Origin: Planctomycetota bacterium
GTDB lineage: Bacteria; Planctomycetota; UBA1135; GCA-002686595
Direction of reading: 5' to 3'
DNA length: 64,000 bases
Assembly (NCBI GenBank): GCA_014237855.1
Contig: JABACD010000019.1
Coordinates: 52,409 to 116,408 of the forward strand
A program made the translations under genes and the position numbers. This document shows positions 17,706 through 25,640 of the stretch, in pieces; within the stretch, counting starts at the first letter, position 1, and every line of letters begins with the position of its first letter. The notes below the pieces were generated by a model. That model did not search any database and was not told the DNA's origin. It saw only the letters and a list, made by a program, of their open reading frames with translations.

Positions 17706-19685
17706 TCAGGGCGTCCAATCCACCTCCCATCCGTTGGTGAAATTGAATCCCTGCCCCGAGCAGGGATTGCCGGGATCCCGGTACCACCACTGGTAATAGG
17801 TTGTGGAGCCCATGTTCGCGACGCCTGGCTGGGCCCCGAATGGAAGCCCTTTCCAATCCATGAGCGTCAGCGCACCACCGGAGTCGGAGAGCAGCACCTG
17901 AGACCGCAATTGAGGTGTTGTGCACAGCAGTCCGTCCCCGACCGGATTGCCATTCCCTCCAGCAAGTGTCACCGACCCCTTCACGCATAGGCCCGGCTTC
18001 TGGCCCGGGATTCCCTCGATCCGCAGAGCAAAGCTGTCCATGGCAATCGAAGCCTGACCAAGAGAATAGACAACGGCTCCGCCCTGCCCACTGGTGTTAG
18101 CGCACCCCTCACCACTACCGCCATTACCAATGCAAGGACAGAAGCTACCCGTACCGTCACCCTCACAGAAGCTCGATCCACTCTGAAGTCGAGATGAGAG
18201 CTCGTCAACGTCAATCGTATCGCCACTGGTCGCCCGAATGGTGAGGCGCATGTGATACACGGGGTTCGCCCCGCCACTGGGTGCGGTCGCAGTCATTGAG
18301 AATGGTTGCCACTGATTCCCTAGTACATGGATCGAGGTAGCAGTTTGCAGCGGGCTGGTCCACATCTGCTGATCCCTGAAGTCCATCGTCACCCTGGCGC
18401 TGTCACCACTTTGGCTGCCCCGCAGCCAGCCGGACACGACAAAGGTATCTCCGCCCAGTGCTGGAATGGGCTGATGGGAGGAAGCTCCACCGGATAGACG
18501 CAGGAAGTGATCACCCTCTTGGGCGGTCGAAGGAGAGTGAACTCGAGCCACACCACTGTCATTTCGATATCGCCAGCCGTATCCACCGAAGGGAGCGACC
18601 TCCTCGAATCCTCCGTTGGCGAGATCTCCACCGACTCCATAACCACTCACGACATCTGATGGAATCGAGGTCCAGCCCAGGTTCGACTTCAAGTGCTCGA
18701 CTAACACGCTAGCCATCCCAGCGTGATCCGTCTCACAGCCATGCCACTGCTCGAAGATCCACGGGAAGATCATCGATGACATGTTGGGGTCGGCTCGTTC
18801 TGCAATCACCTCGTCGATGTAATTCGCGGGTTCGTTGTAGTCCCAACCCCAGGCATTGAACAGCATCACGTGAGCGGCGGGGTGCTCCCCGCGCAGATCA
18901 TCCAACAGTGAGTGGTAAGCCTGCTTGATACCGGAGACCGACCCCCCGACGTTGTTGGCACCTAGATTCACAACAACGACGTCCGGTGTGAAGTCATTGA
19001 AGTCCCAGGTCGGATTCGGTGAACCATAGCGGATCCGATCGAAACGGCTGTTCAAGCTGCCGATGGTCGCACCACTTCGAGAGATGTTGTGATACTCGGC
19101 GTCCAGCATCCGCGAGGCGATCCCTGCATATCCGAAGTGACTCCCCCGTAGACCAGACGCCCCTAGATTCTGCTCGCTCTCCAGGGAGTAGCCCGCAAGG
19201 TTCGAGTCCCCATAGAACTCAATGCGGCGGGACGGCCGCGGCCCTGGAGCCACCAGGTCGCGATCCGGATCCAGGTTGAATCCATGAAAGGTCCAATCCC
19301 CCAGGTCTGTCTCCTTGACGATCTCGACCCGGTGCACCGCGTCGGACAGACCGGACGCCAGCGTCACGGTTGAAACACTGGTACCCACGGCAATCTTGCT
19401 GGAGCCTCGCGCATCTCCATCGATGATGACTCGTAGGTAGTCCGAGTTCGATCCCGAGCCAGCAGAGAAGGTCCCCGAGATACTGGTACCCTCGAACTCG
19501 GCAATGATCGAAGAACCGATCCAGTAGCACCAAGGTTGCTGGGGGTTGGCCTGAGACCAACGCCCCGTGTATCTGATATTGGAGTCGTCAGGAGATACGC
19601 TGGTTCCTATTCCCCCCGCCGAAGTGAGTAGTACGGTCGGGAGACACAGTGTCAGAAGAACGACTGCAATCGTGCGCATGGTCAT
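17706..19685 (-). CDS. Secreted CE2-like SGNH/GDSL carbohydrate esterase with planctomycete C-terminal domain
   Basis: 659 residues from ATG at 19685, chosen because AAGGA lies 8 bases upstream and it opens a signal peptide (MRTIAVVLLTLCLPTVLLTSAGG); the frame itself is open to 19850. After the signal comes a jelly-roll domain (IRYTGRWSQ...VIIDGDARG), then an SGNH hydrolase with EFYGDSNLAG (nucleophile Ser), VVVNLGANN and TDHAGMASVLVEHL (Asp/His), the layout of carbohydrate esterase family 2 acetyl-xylan esterases. Next is a carbohydrate-binding-like beta region (GGFEEVAPFGGYGWRYRND). The last 150 residues form the Cys/Gly-rich FCEGDGTGSFCPC...YQWWYRDPGNPC module common on secreted proteins of some planctomycetes. 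Likely removes acetyl groups from extracellular polysaccharide. Confidence 0.88.
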   Translation of the reverse strand: MTMRTIAVVLLTLCLPTVLLTSAGGIGTSVSPDDSNIRYTGRWSQANPQQPWCYWIGSSIIAEFEGTSISGTFSAGSGSNSDYLRVIIDGDARGSSKIAVGTSVSTVTLASGLSDAVHRVEIVKETDLGDWTFHGFNLDPDRDLVAPGPRPSRRIEFYGDSNLAGYSLESEQNLGASGLRGSHFGYAGIASRMLDAEYHNISRSGATIGSLNSRFDRIRYGSPNPTWDFNDFTPDVVVVNLGANNVGGSVSGIKQAYHSLLDDLRGEHPAAHVMLFNAWGWDYNEPANYIDEVIAERADPNMSSMIFPWIFEQWHGCETDHAGMASVLVEHLKSNLGWTSIPSDVVSGYGVGGDLANGGFEEVAPFGGYGWRYRNDSGVARVHSPSTAQEGDHFLRLSGGASSHQPIPALGGDTFVVSGWLRGSQSGDSARVTMDFRDQQMWTSPLQTATSIHVLGNQWQPFSMTATAPSGGANPVYHMRLTIRATSGDTIDVDELSSRLQSGSSFCEGDGTGSFCPCIGNGGSGEGCANTSGQGGAVVYSLGQASIAMDSFALRIEGIPGQKPGLCVKGSVTLAGGNGNPVGDGLLCTTPQLRSQVLLSDSGGALTLMDWKGLPFGAQPGVANMGSTTYYQWWYRDPGNPCSGQGFNFTNGWEVDWTP

Positions 19686-19960
19686 GGAAGAAATCCTTCG
19701 AGTCATCTGGTCTTGAATGCGCTCGATTATCTTGAGACGCGAGTCCTTGAAGATAGCAGTAGCCTTCGATCTCCGATAGACAAGGAGAGTCGAGTCCCGA
19801 ATTACCCATGAAAAGACAGAAGAGGACGAACCGTCTCCCGCTTGTGCCATGCAACCAGCACCACGAGAGCACTGTCACGACCTGGCTGTCCATTGGTCGG
19901 CAACGCTGCTGCCTGGCCAAGACACTCCCGAGTCAGGCCCTGCCCCCGCCCTCTTGAAGT

Positions 19961-21112
19961 TCAGAAGTCGATCCCAACTCCGAAGGTGATACGGAAGTCA
20001 TTTGGATCTGGGACCTTACCCTCCTCGTCGGCTGAAGGGCTGTTGACCCTATCCCACACCAGGCTCAGGTCTGTATCGATCCAGTCGATGAGATCTATCG
20101 CGAGGGTGGCTGAGAGGTGGCTGGTGTAATCGTCCAGCTCAGATACCGGCAACGTGATCTCATAACCGAAGTTCAACTCCACATCAGGAGTGACATCCCA
20201 CTCCATGCTCGTCCCAGCGAGAACAGCGACCGAGTCCTCCGACTTGGAGTCCCCCACCGGGACAGAATCGTATCGCGTATAGGTGTATGCAGGCCCTCCC
20301 GAGATCTCCCATGTCAGTGTGTTGGCATCTACCAGGTCGTAACCAACTCCCGCCGAGGGGATGACCCGCATTGAGATGTTCGAGAACGGGTCACGATAGG
20401 CAGAGATCCCCAACGGTGTAACGAACAGGCGGCGAGTCAGGAAGTAATCCAGATCGCTGCTCAGACGGCTATTGTCCGCTGTCTCCTTGCCATCAACCTC
20501 GCTGAAAGCCCCGTTAAAAGACGTATCCCAGCGTGAGGACGATGTCTGGCGGCGGATGAAGAGGTAGGAGTTCAGGTCAGTTTGAGAGCTATTCCCTGAT
20601 CGAGCTGACAGCCCGAAGCTCAGCCTTCCGCTCCAATGGCTACGCCAGCTGCCATCAGTGGGCACCGAGGACATGAGCAGGGCCCGATCGACCTGACCCC
20701 CTTCAGGTCCGCTGACCACTACGACCCCGTCGACCACCTCCAGCTGGCCCCTGAGGTCCTCCCTCCCCTCGATTTGCACCACATGTCGACGCGGTGAATG
20801 GATGTAGACGATGTCGTCCAGGTCGAGCTTGAGTTCGTCGAGTTCCTCGCTGTCGAACTCCAGCATTCCGTCCCTCAAGTTCAAGATCTCGCCCTTGAGC
20901 CATTCTCCTGACTTCAGCTCTATCCAGTCAGATGAACTCGACGTTTCGAACGGAATGAACTGTGGCCTACGAAGTAACCCGGACTGAGTCGCTGACGAGT
21001 TTGGGGACTGATCGAGATCAGGAGAGCCAAACCGTGACTGCGAAGCTGCGGGACTCGCCCACCCGAGAAAGGTAACGACGAAGGCAATGAGAACACGAGC
21101 TCGGGGGATCAT
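19961..21112 (-). CDS. DUF481-family outer-membrane beta-barrel protein
   Basis: 383 residues from ATG at 21112, which opens a signal peptide (MIPRARVLIAFVVTFLGWASPAASQ). Residues about 60-150 hold two small SH3-like beta repeats (SGEWLKGEILNLRDGMLEF and VQIEGREDLRGQLEVVDG). The remaining 230 residues are an alternating beta-strand barrel with DUF481 phrases such as FGLSARSGNSSQTDLNSY and SSDLDYFLTRRLFVTPLG, ending in a C-terminal aromatic strand (RITFGVGIDF), as outer-membrane proteins do. Salt-induced outer-membrane proteins of this family (YdiY type) have no agreed function. It is divergent from another barrel gene across about 410 bp. Confidence 0.88.
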   Translation of the reverse strand: MIPRARVLIAFVVTFLGWASPAASQSRFGSPDLDQSPNSSATQSGLLRRPQFIPFETSSSSDWIELKSGEWLKGEILNLRDGMLEFDSEELDELKLDLDDIVYIHSPRRHVVQIEGREDLRGQLEVVDGVVVVSGPEGGQVDRALLMSSVPTDGSWRSHWSGRLSFGLSARSGNSSQTDLNSYLFIRRQTSSSRWDTSFNGAFSEVDGKETADNSRLSSDLDYFLTRRLFVTPLGISAYRDPFSNISMRVIPSAGVGYDLVDANTLTWEISGGPAYTYTRYDSVPVGDSKSEDSVAVLAGTSMEWDVTPDVELNFGYEITLPVSELDDYTSHLSATLAIDLIDWIDTDLSLVWDRVNSPSADEEGKVPDPNDFRITFGVGIDF

Positions 21113-21526
21113 GATTTGGGAAGTAGAGAGACCCTGGCCTCCCTCTGGAGGCACGGCGAATGTCCTCGGTCTCACGATAGCAACGAGCATCATCAGCGGC
21201 CCTGATCAGCTCTCTCGCCCCCCTATTGTCTCCGACTCAGCACACGAATCAAGGCTACCGAAGTCCCAGGCAGCACAGATCGCGCATGCCAACCCTTCAG
21301 CCAATGGCACCCGTAGCCAGAGGGAGGGAGCCGAAGTGGATTCAGCCCTTGGCCCGTCACCTGGGAGACCGGGAGAAGCACCAGACCAGGAGAAGACTAT
21401 TTTCAACGGGCCCTTGCAACCCATCCGTTACGGCCAGAAGCTAGGCCTGGGAGGAGCGCGCTGCCGCCCAAGCGACCCTTGCCGCACAAGAACAGTCGTA
21501 CGACCCTAGCTCATGACCACGATCAA
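21113..21526. other. Divergent intergenic region between two outer-membrane protein genes
   Basis: Roughly 414 bases between the starts of the DUF481 gene (minus) and the lipoprotein barrel gene (plus). I see no gene with a plausible start and no strong hairpin or sigma-70 consensus. Promoters for both neighbours must lie here. Confidence 0.4.
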
Positions 21527-22447
21527 GTGATATCCCGGCCCCACCTGCTTCTCGCCATCCTCCCACTACTGGCAGCGTGCCGCACCGCGAACCCGAACCT
21601 AACCTCCGGCATCCCCGCCAGCGACCACAATTCTTCAGGGGCCAGCCAGTCGGTCGAGAACAGCCTTCCAGCCAGGCCGCGGAGCGACACGGCGGAAGAA
21701 GCCGAGGAGTCGGGCAAGTACGAGAATATCTACCGCAAGGCAAGCCTGCAGGTCGGAGGAGTTTCCTTCGCCAGCTTTACTACAACGGCACAAGTCAGTG
21801 GATCAGCTGGTATCGGCGCAGTACTTGATCTCGAGGATGTCCTCGGCGTCAGCTCCTCGACAAACGTGCTCCGAGTCGACGGTGAGTACATGCTCAATGG
21901 GAGAAACCGCCTCTCGATGTCCTACTACGACATCAATAGAGATGGCTCCAGGACCATTGTCGATGACATCGATGTTGGCGACGTGACCATCCCCGCCGGC
22001 CAGACAAGCACCAAGATGAGGACAACGATCGGAAAGATCGCTTACCTCTACAGCTTCGTGGACGACGATCGAACCGTGATCTCTGGGTCCTTTGGCCTGC
22101 ACATCATGGATATCAACCTGAAGGTGAAGTCCCCGACGTTTGACATCGAAGAAGACCTGGGCGTGACGGCTCCCCTGCCCGTGCTCGGCCTTCACGGCGC
22201 TTACGCACTTTCAGAGTCCTGGTCGCTCTTTGCGTCTGGCGAGGTCTTCCAGCTGAAGATCGACAACTTCGGTGGCTCGATTTCTGACATCCGCGTGGGT
22301 CTGGACTGGGACATCTTTGAACACCTGGGGGTCGGAGCGGAAATCAACGTCTTCAGCATGAATGCGGATGTTGATGACGGAGATATGAAGGCTGACATCG
22401 AGTATGGATATCAGGGAATCGGCCTCTACCTCCGCGCCTATCTCTGA
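21527..22447 (+). CDS. Outer-membrane beta-barrel lipoprotein
   Basis: 306 residues from GTG at 21527, chosen because it opens a lipoprotein signal peptide (ISRPHLLLAILPLLAAC, lipobox LAAC); the frame extends upstream to a TTG at 21479 without a better signal. After an unstructured Ser/Glu-rich linker of about 55 residues, the protein is almost wholly amphipathic beta strands (YRKASLQVGGVSFASF, LRVDGEYMLNGRNRLSMSYYDI, GKIAYLYSFVDDDRTVISGSFGLHI) and ends with an aromatic/hydrophobic strand YQGIGLYLRAYL. It resembles OmpW/outer-membrane-protein-like eight-stranded barrels. Function unknown. Confidence 0.8.
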   Translation: MISRPHLLLAILPLLAACRTANPNLTSGIPASDHNSSGASQSVENSLPARPRSDTAEEAEESGKYENIYRKASLQVGGVSFASFTTTAQVSGSAGIGAVLDLEDVLGVSSSTNVLRVDGEYMLNGRNRLSMSYYDINRDGSRTIVDDIDVGDVTIPAGQTSTKMRTTIGKIAYLYSFVDDDRTVISGSFGLHIMDINLKVKSPTFDIEEDLGVTAPLPVLGLHGAYALSESWSLFASGEVFQLKIDNFGGSISDIRVGLDWDIFEHLGVGAEINVFSMNADVDDGDMKADIEYGYQGIGLYLRAYL

Positions 22448-22468
22448 GGCGGTAACAGAGGCTCAGAG
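22442..22468. terminator. Hairpin spanning two convergent stop codons
   Basis: CTCTGAG and CTCAGAG form a 7-bp stem covering the stop codons of the plus-strand barrel gene and the minus-strand channel gene. Possible short bidirectional terminator; no U-tract. Confidence 0.35.
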
Positions 22469-23509
22469 CAGATCGAAGATCGTGAAGGATCCCAGGAGAA
22501 TGTAGAGCAGCGGATAGACGAACCGCGCAGCGCGATCAACCTTCTGGGCCTGCTCCAACCGGCCCGCCTTTGCCATGTGCCCCGTAACAATGGCCTCTGC
22601 AAGTGCAAGGAAGACCAGAAGTGTCGCACCAAGAACGAATTCATCCGCCAGCGTGGAGTAGGCGATTCGTGGCAAGGTGCGGTTGATCATCAGCGAGAAT
22701 GCGATCAAGGTGAAGACCGAGGAAGTGGCCACACCTATCTGAGGACCCGAGTCAACTGGATTGATCCAGAACACCGCCCAGGCCATGAAGATGATCAGGG
22801 TCAGTGGCAGGAAGATCTTCATCCAGTAGTAGCCCGGCAGCCGCTGCGCCATCAGCCGGTGGTTCACCCTGGAGAGTGAATGTCCTCGAGATGGAATTGG
22901 CTCAGAGGTCACCTCGGTTCGCGCGGTCTCCAGCTCCCACCCAGCTGGAGAGATCTCGGGAAGGCTTTGGGCCATGACCGTCTCGGGCACGAGAACGATT
23001 TCCTTGTCCCCATGCCCCACCACTACCATGGAAAGCGGCAGGGTCTGGATGTCGAAGGGAAAGCGCCGCAGATCAAGCTTGCACGAGAACTGACCCTGAA
23101 TGCGCTGGCGATAGATAGCGGTTCCGTCATCGCTGATGTAGATCACGCGGGGCAGGTACTCCCTCACGGCCTTCTGATTCATGATCGCCACCACTGGTGA
23201 CCAAACATCACTCAGTGCCACCTGTGAATCTCCCAGCCCCAGCTCAGTAACCAGGCGGGGATCCCGCCACTTCAAGCTGTAAACGAAGTCACCTTCAAAC
23301 ATCTCACTGGCTTCATGGATCGAGTAAACGTCGATCACCATCAAGCTCAACATGACCTCCAGTGGCCCCTCTTCAAAGCTCGGAGGGGCCTGCTGCACGG
23401 GATTCAAGACCTCCTGAGAAGCCACGCTGGACGGAGCGGCAGCCACCCTCGGGGCCAGGCCCAGAAGAGAGACAATTGCAAGTCCAGCAATCGCCAGAGA
23501 GTGGATCAC
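22463..23509 (-). CDS. Pentameric ligand-gated ion channel (Cys-loop family, prokaryotic)
   Basis: About 348 residues from GTG near 23509, preceded by an AGGTGAG Shine-Dalgarno and opening a signal peptide (SLAIAGLAIVSLLGLAPRVAAA). The extracellular domain (about 40-228) has the conserved WxPxV-like SDVWSPVVAI, the Pro-loop CKLDLRRFPFDIQTLPL with no second Cys, and WELETARTEV. Four helices follow: M1 about 230-248, M2 about 258-276 (SSVFTLIAFSLMINRTLPRIAY), M3 about 288-308, and M4 at the C-terminus. This is the ELIC/GLIC family. The acidic residue before M2 that favours cations in GLIC and ELIC is not seen here (GPQIG). It is the last gene of a three-gene set with two small helical proteins. 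Confidence 0.92.
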   Translation of the reverse strand: MIHSLAIAGLAIVSLLGLAPRVAAAPSSVASQEVLNPVQQAPPSFEEGPLEVMLSLMVIDVYSIHEASEMFEGDFVYSLKWRDPRLVTELGLGDSQVALSDVWSPVVAIMNQKAVREYLPRVIYISDDGTAIYRQRIQGQFSCKLDLRRFPFDIQTLPLSMVVVGHGDKEIVLVPETVMAQSLPEISPAGWELETARTEVTSEPIPSRGHSLSRVNHRLMAQRLPGYYWMKIFLPLTLIIFMAWAVFWINPVDSGPQIGVATSSVFTLIAFSLMINRTLPRIAYSTLADEFVLGATLLVFLALAEAIVTGHMAKAGRLEQAQKVDRAARFVYPLLYILLGSFTIFDLL

Positions 23510-23519
23510 CTCACCTCCC

Positions 23520-23882
23520 CTACAGCTTGTCCTGTGGAGCAGGGAACAACTCCTGCCACTCTTCCTTGGATAGAACTGCATGCAATTGCGTGTGCGCAGC
23601 CAGCAGTCCCCTTGTGATCTCAGCGCGCTCCTCCTCGAAGGCGTGCAAGACAAGTAGGTAGTCTTCTCTGGTCGCCTCGTAGTTCAGGTGGATCTTGCGA
23701 ATCTGTGCACTCCCCTCCTCAACGGCCTTGTTGAGCCGAGCGTGGAGAGTTGTGATTTCTCCAAGAACTGCCGTTGCCTCAGCTCTGCGCGAACTGTCAG
23801 GAACGATGTTCTTGAGCTTGTCCTCATGATCGTAGGTGCTGCCGAACAGGCTGCCCAAGAGGATAAAAATGGCGATCAGCAT
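23520..23882 (-). CDS. Small membrane-anchored helical protein, channel-associated
   Basis: 120 residues: an N-terminal membrane segment (MLIAIFILLGSLFGS) then an almost entirely helical, charged domain. Its last 45 residues align without a gap to the C-terminus of the neighbouring lipoprotein: a shared Tyr-Glu start (NYEATREDYLL here), a long charged helix, and a closing V/L-x2-E-E/D-W-x-E-L/F box (EEWQEL here). So the two are paralogues. It ends 10 bp before the GTG of the ion-channel gene and starts 13 bp after the lipoprotein gene. The helical hairpin with a closing E-E-W box is loosely like Spy/CpxP folds, but I would not name it so. Confidence 0.75.
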   Translation of the reverse strand: MLIAIFILLGSLFGSTYDHEDKLKNIVPDSSRRAEATAVLGEITTLHARLNKAVEEGSAQIRKIHLNYEATREDYLLVLHAFEEERAEITRGLLAAHTQLHAVLSKEEWQELFPAPQDKL

Positions 23883-23895
23883 GATTGTTCAGGTT

Positions 23896-24363
23896 CTAGA
23901 GAATGGGATGTTCGTGAGCGAGAAGCGAGTCCATATCCAGCTTCGAGAATTCCGGCCAATCCTCGGCGGGAACCTCGGAACGCATCTCAATCCCGATTGA
24001 AATCAACTCCTGGCAATGGTCTCGCCAGACCTGGTCGTGCTCAATGAAGAGACTCTCTAGCTCCTGGCTCGATGTTTCGTAGTCCGCATTCGCAAGGGCA
24101 AGCCTCCGCGAGAGCTCAGCGCAATCGGCCAGGTATGCATCCTGAATTGCATCACGCTTGGCAGCCTGCTCGATCAGCGATGTACGAACTGTGGCATCGT
24201 CAATCACTCGCTCGATGTAGCTGACCAACTCCTTGCGCTTGTCCGCTGTATGGCAAGCAGGGACCAAGCAGATAGCAACGAGAAGCAAGCTCATGATCAC
24301 CACACTCAGAGATGCTCTGGTCTTTCTGGGGACTGGAACTCGACCTCGACGGTGGCTGGACAT
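23896..24363 (-). CDS. Helical lipoprotein, first gene of the ion-channel cassette
   Basis: 155 residues from ATG at 24363, supported by AGGAG seven bases upstream. The signal peptide runs to ICLVPAC, a lipobox, so the protein is probably lipid-anchored in the periplasm. The mature part is a single charged helical domain of about 110 residues ending VPAEDWPEF, matching EEWQEL of the next gene in register. No characterised family recognised. Co-transcribed with the small anchored protein and the pentameric channel gene. A frame to 24471 exists but adds no plausible signal. Confidence 0.8.
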   Translation of the reverse strand: MSSHRRGRVPVPRKTRASLSVVIMSLLLVAICLVPACHTADKRKELVSYIERVIDDATVRTSLIEQAAKRDAIQDAYLADCAELSRRLALANADYETSSQELESLFIEHDQVWRDHCQELISIGIEMRSEVPAEDWPEFSKLDMDSLLAHEHPIL

Positions 24364-24474
24364 GTGATATCTCCTGTTTGCAAGTACCGAACCCTTGTGA
24401 AAGATGCCGTAGTACACACGGTAGGACAAGGTGATCGGACAGGTCAAAGAGTAACGAAGTCCACAATCCATCGC

Positions 24475-24494
24475 ATGCCACAGTATTGTGGTAT
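24475..24494. promoter_or_regulatory. Inverted repeat, possible operator
   Basis: A near-perfect palindrome, CCACA-GTAT-TGTGG with matching flanks, lies in the 269-bp divergent region between the ion-channel cassette (minus) and the esterase gene at 24633 (plus). A repressor or activator site is possible; no regulator is encoded nearby. Confidence 0.3.
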
Positions 24495-24632
24495 GAGCCC
24501 CACTCGTGGAGCCAAGCTTCAGCTGGTAAGTAGCTCTGCGGAGTTGCGGTCAACCACGGACCTTCGCCAGCGACTGGACTGGGCCATCTCGGAGATCTTC
24601 GGTCAGTCCCCCCTCCAGCCAACGCAGACCCC

Positions 24633-25604
24633 ATGCTGACACTCAATATCACAGCTCGAAGGCTAGCCGCCGCCCTTGCCCTTACCGCTCTCTCCAGCAA
24701 TGCGCTCGCCGTCCAGGCGGACAAAGGCCCCCTCAAGGTCTTCATCCTCGCTGGCCAATCGAACATGGAGGGAGCCGGGATGATCAAGGCCGACCCCCTG
24801 CGAAATGATGGCAAGGGCAGTCTTGAGTATCTGGTCAGGAGTCCCGAAACCCGGGATCACTACAGGCATCTTGTCGACAGCGATGGAGAGTGGGCCACTC
24901 GCGACGATGTCTGGATCTCGTACTTCGACCGCAGGGGCGAGCTGACCGTTGGCTACGGCGCCAAGGAGGATCGCATCGGTCCCGAGCTTCAGTTCGGCCA
25001 CATGGTCGGGGACCGCTATGAGGACCAGGTCCTGCTGATCAAGGTCGCCTGGGGCGGCAAGAGCCTCGCCAGGGACTTCAGGCCCCCGAGCAGCGGAGGA
25101 GAGATCGGACCCAACTACAAGGAACTCTTCATCGTGGTTCGAGATGTCCTGAAGAAGCTCGATGAGCTCTTCCCCGACTACAAAGGTCAGGGCTATGAGC
25201 TCGCAGGCATCGCCTGGCACCAGGGGTGGAACGATCGAGTCAACCAGGAGTTCAACGACGCCTACGAACAGAACCTGGGCAACTTCATCAGGGACGCCCG
25301 CAAGGAATTGAACATCAAGGACCTCCCCTTCGTGATTGCCGAGACGGGCATGTCAGGCCCCGAAGAGAAACACCCTCGGGCCCTCTCACTCATGCGAGCC
25401 CAGGCAGCCGTAGCGAAGCTCGAGGAGTTCAAGGGAAACGTCGCCTTCGTCGGAACCAGGGACTTCTATCGCCCCCCCGACGTCTCCCCTTCCGGCCAGG
25501 GTTACCACTGGAACAGCAATGCAGAGACCTACTGTCTGATCGGCGAGAACATGGGCAAGGCCATGATCGAACTGATTGGTGAGGGGAACTCTTCCGCCCA
25601 ATGA
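24633..25604 (+). CDS. Secreted sialate O-acetylesterase-like (SASA/CE6) hydrolase
   Basis: 323 residues with a signal peptide (ARRLAAALALTALSSNALA). The domain opens LKVFILAGQSNMEGAG, the GQSN nucleophile box of the SASA / carbohydrate esterase 6 family. It continues with GPELQFGHMVGD, LIKVAWGGKSLARDF, IAWHQGWNDR (where most members read WHQGExD) and a C-terminal GYHWNSNAETYCLIGENMG carrying the likely catalytic His. Planctomycetes carry many such enzymes for deacetylating sugars of algal or animal glycans. It stands alone on the plus strand and converges with a HEAT-repeat gene. Confidence 0.9.
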   Translation: MLTLNITARRLAAALALTALSSNALAVQADKGPLKVFILAGQSNMEGAGMIKADPLRNDGKGSLEYLVRSPETRDHYRHLVDSDGEWATRDDVWISYFDRRGELTVGYGAKEDRIGPELQFGHMVGDRYEDQVLLIKVAWGGKSLARDFRPPSSGGEIGPNYKELFIVVRDVLKKLDELFPDYKGQGYELAGIAWHQGWNDRVNQEFNDAYEQNLGNFIRDARKELNIKDLPFVIAETGMSGPEEKHPRALSLMRAQAAVAKLEEFKGNVAFVGTRDFYRPPDVSPSGQGYHWNSNAETYCLIGENMGKAMIELIGEGNSSAQ

Positions 25605-25640
25605 GGGTCGAGGTGGGAGCAGAGGAGCAGCCCGCTTCTC

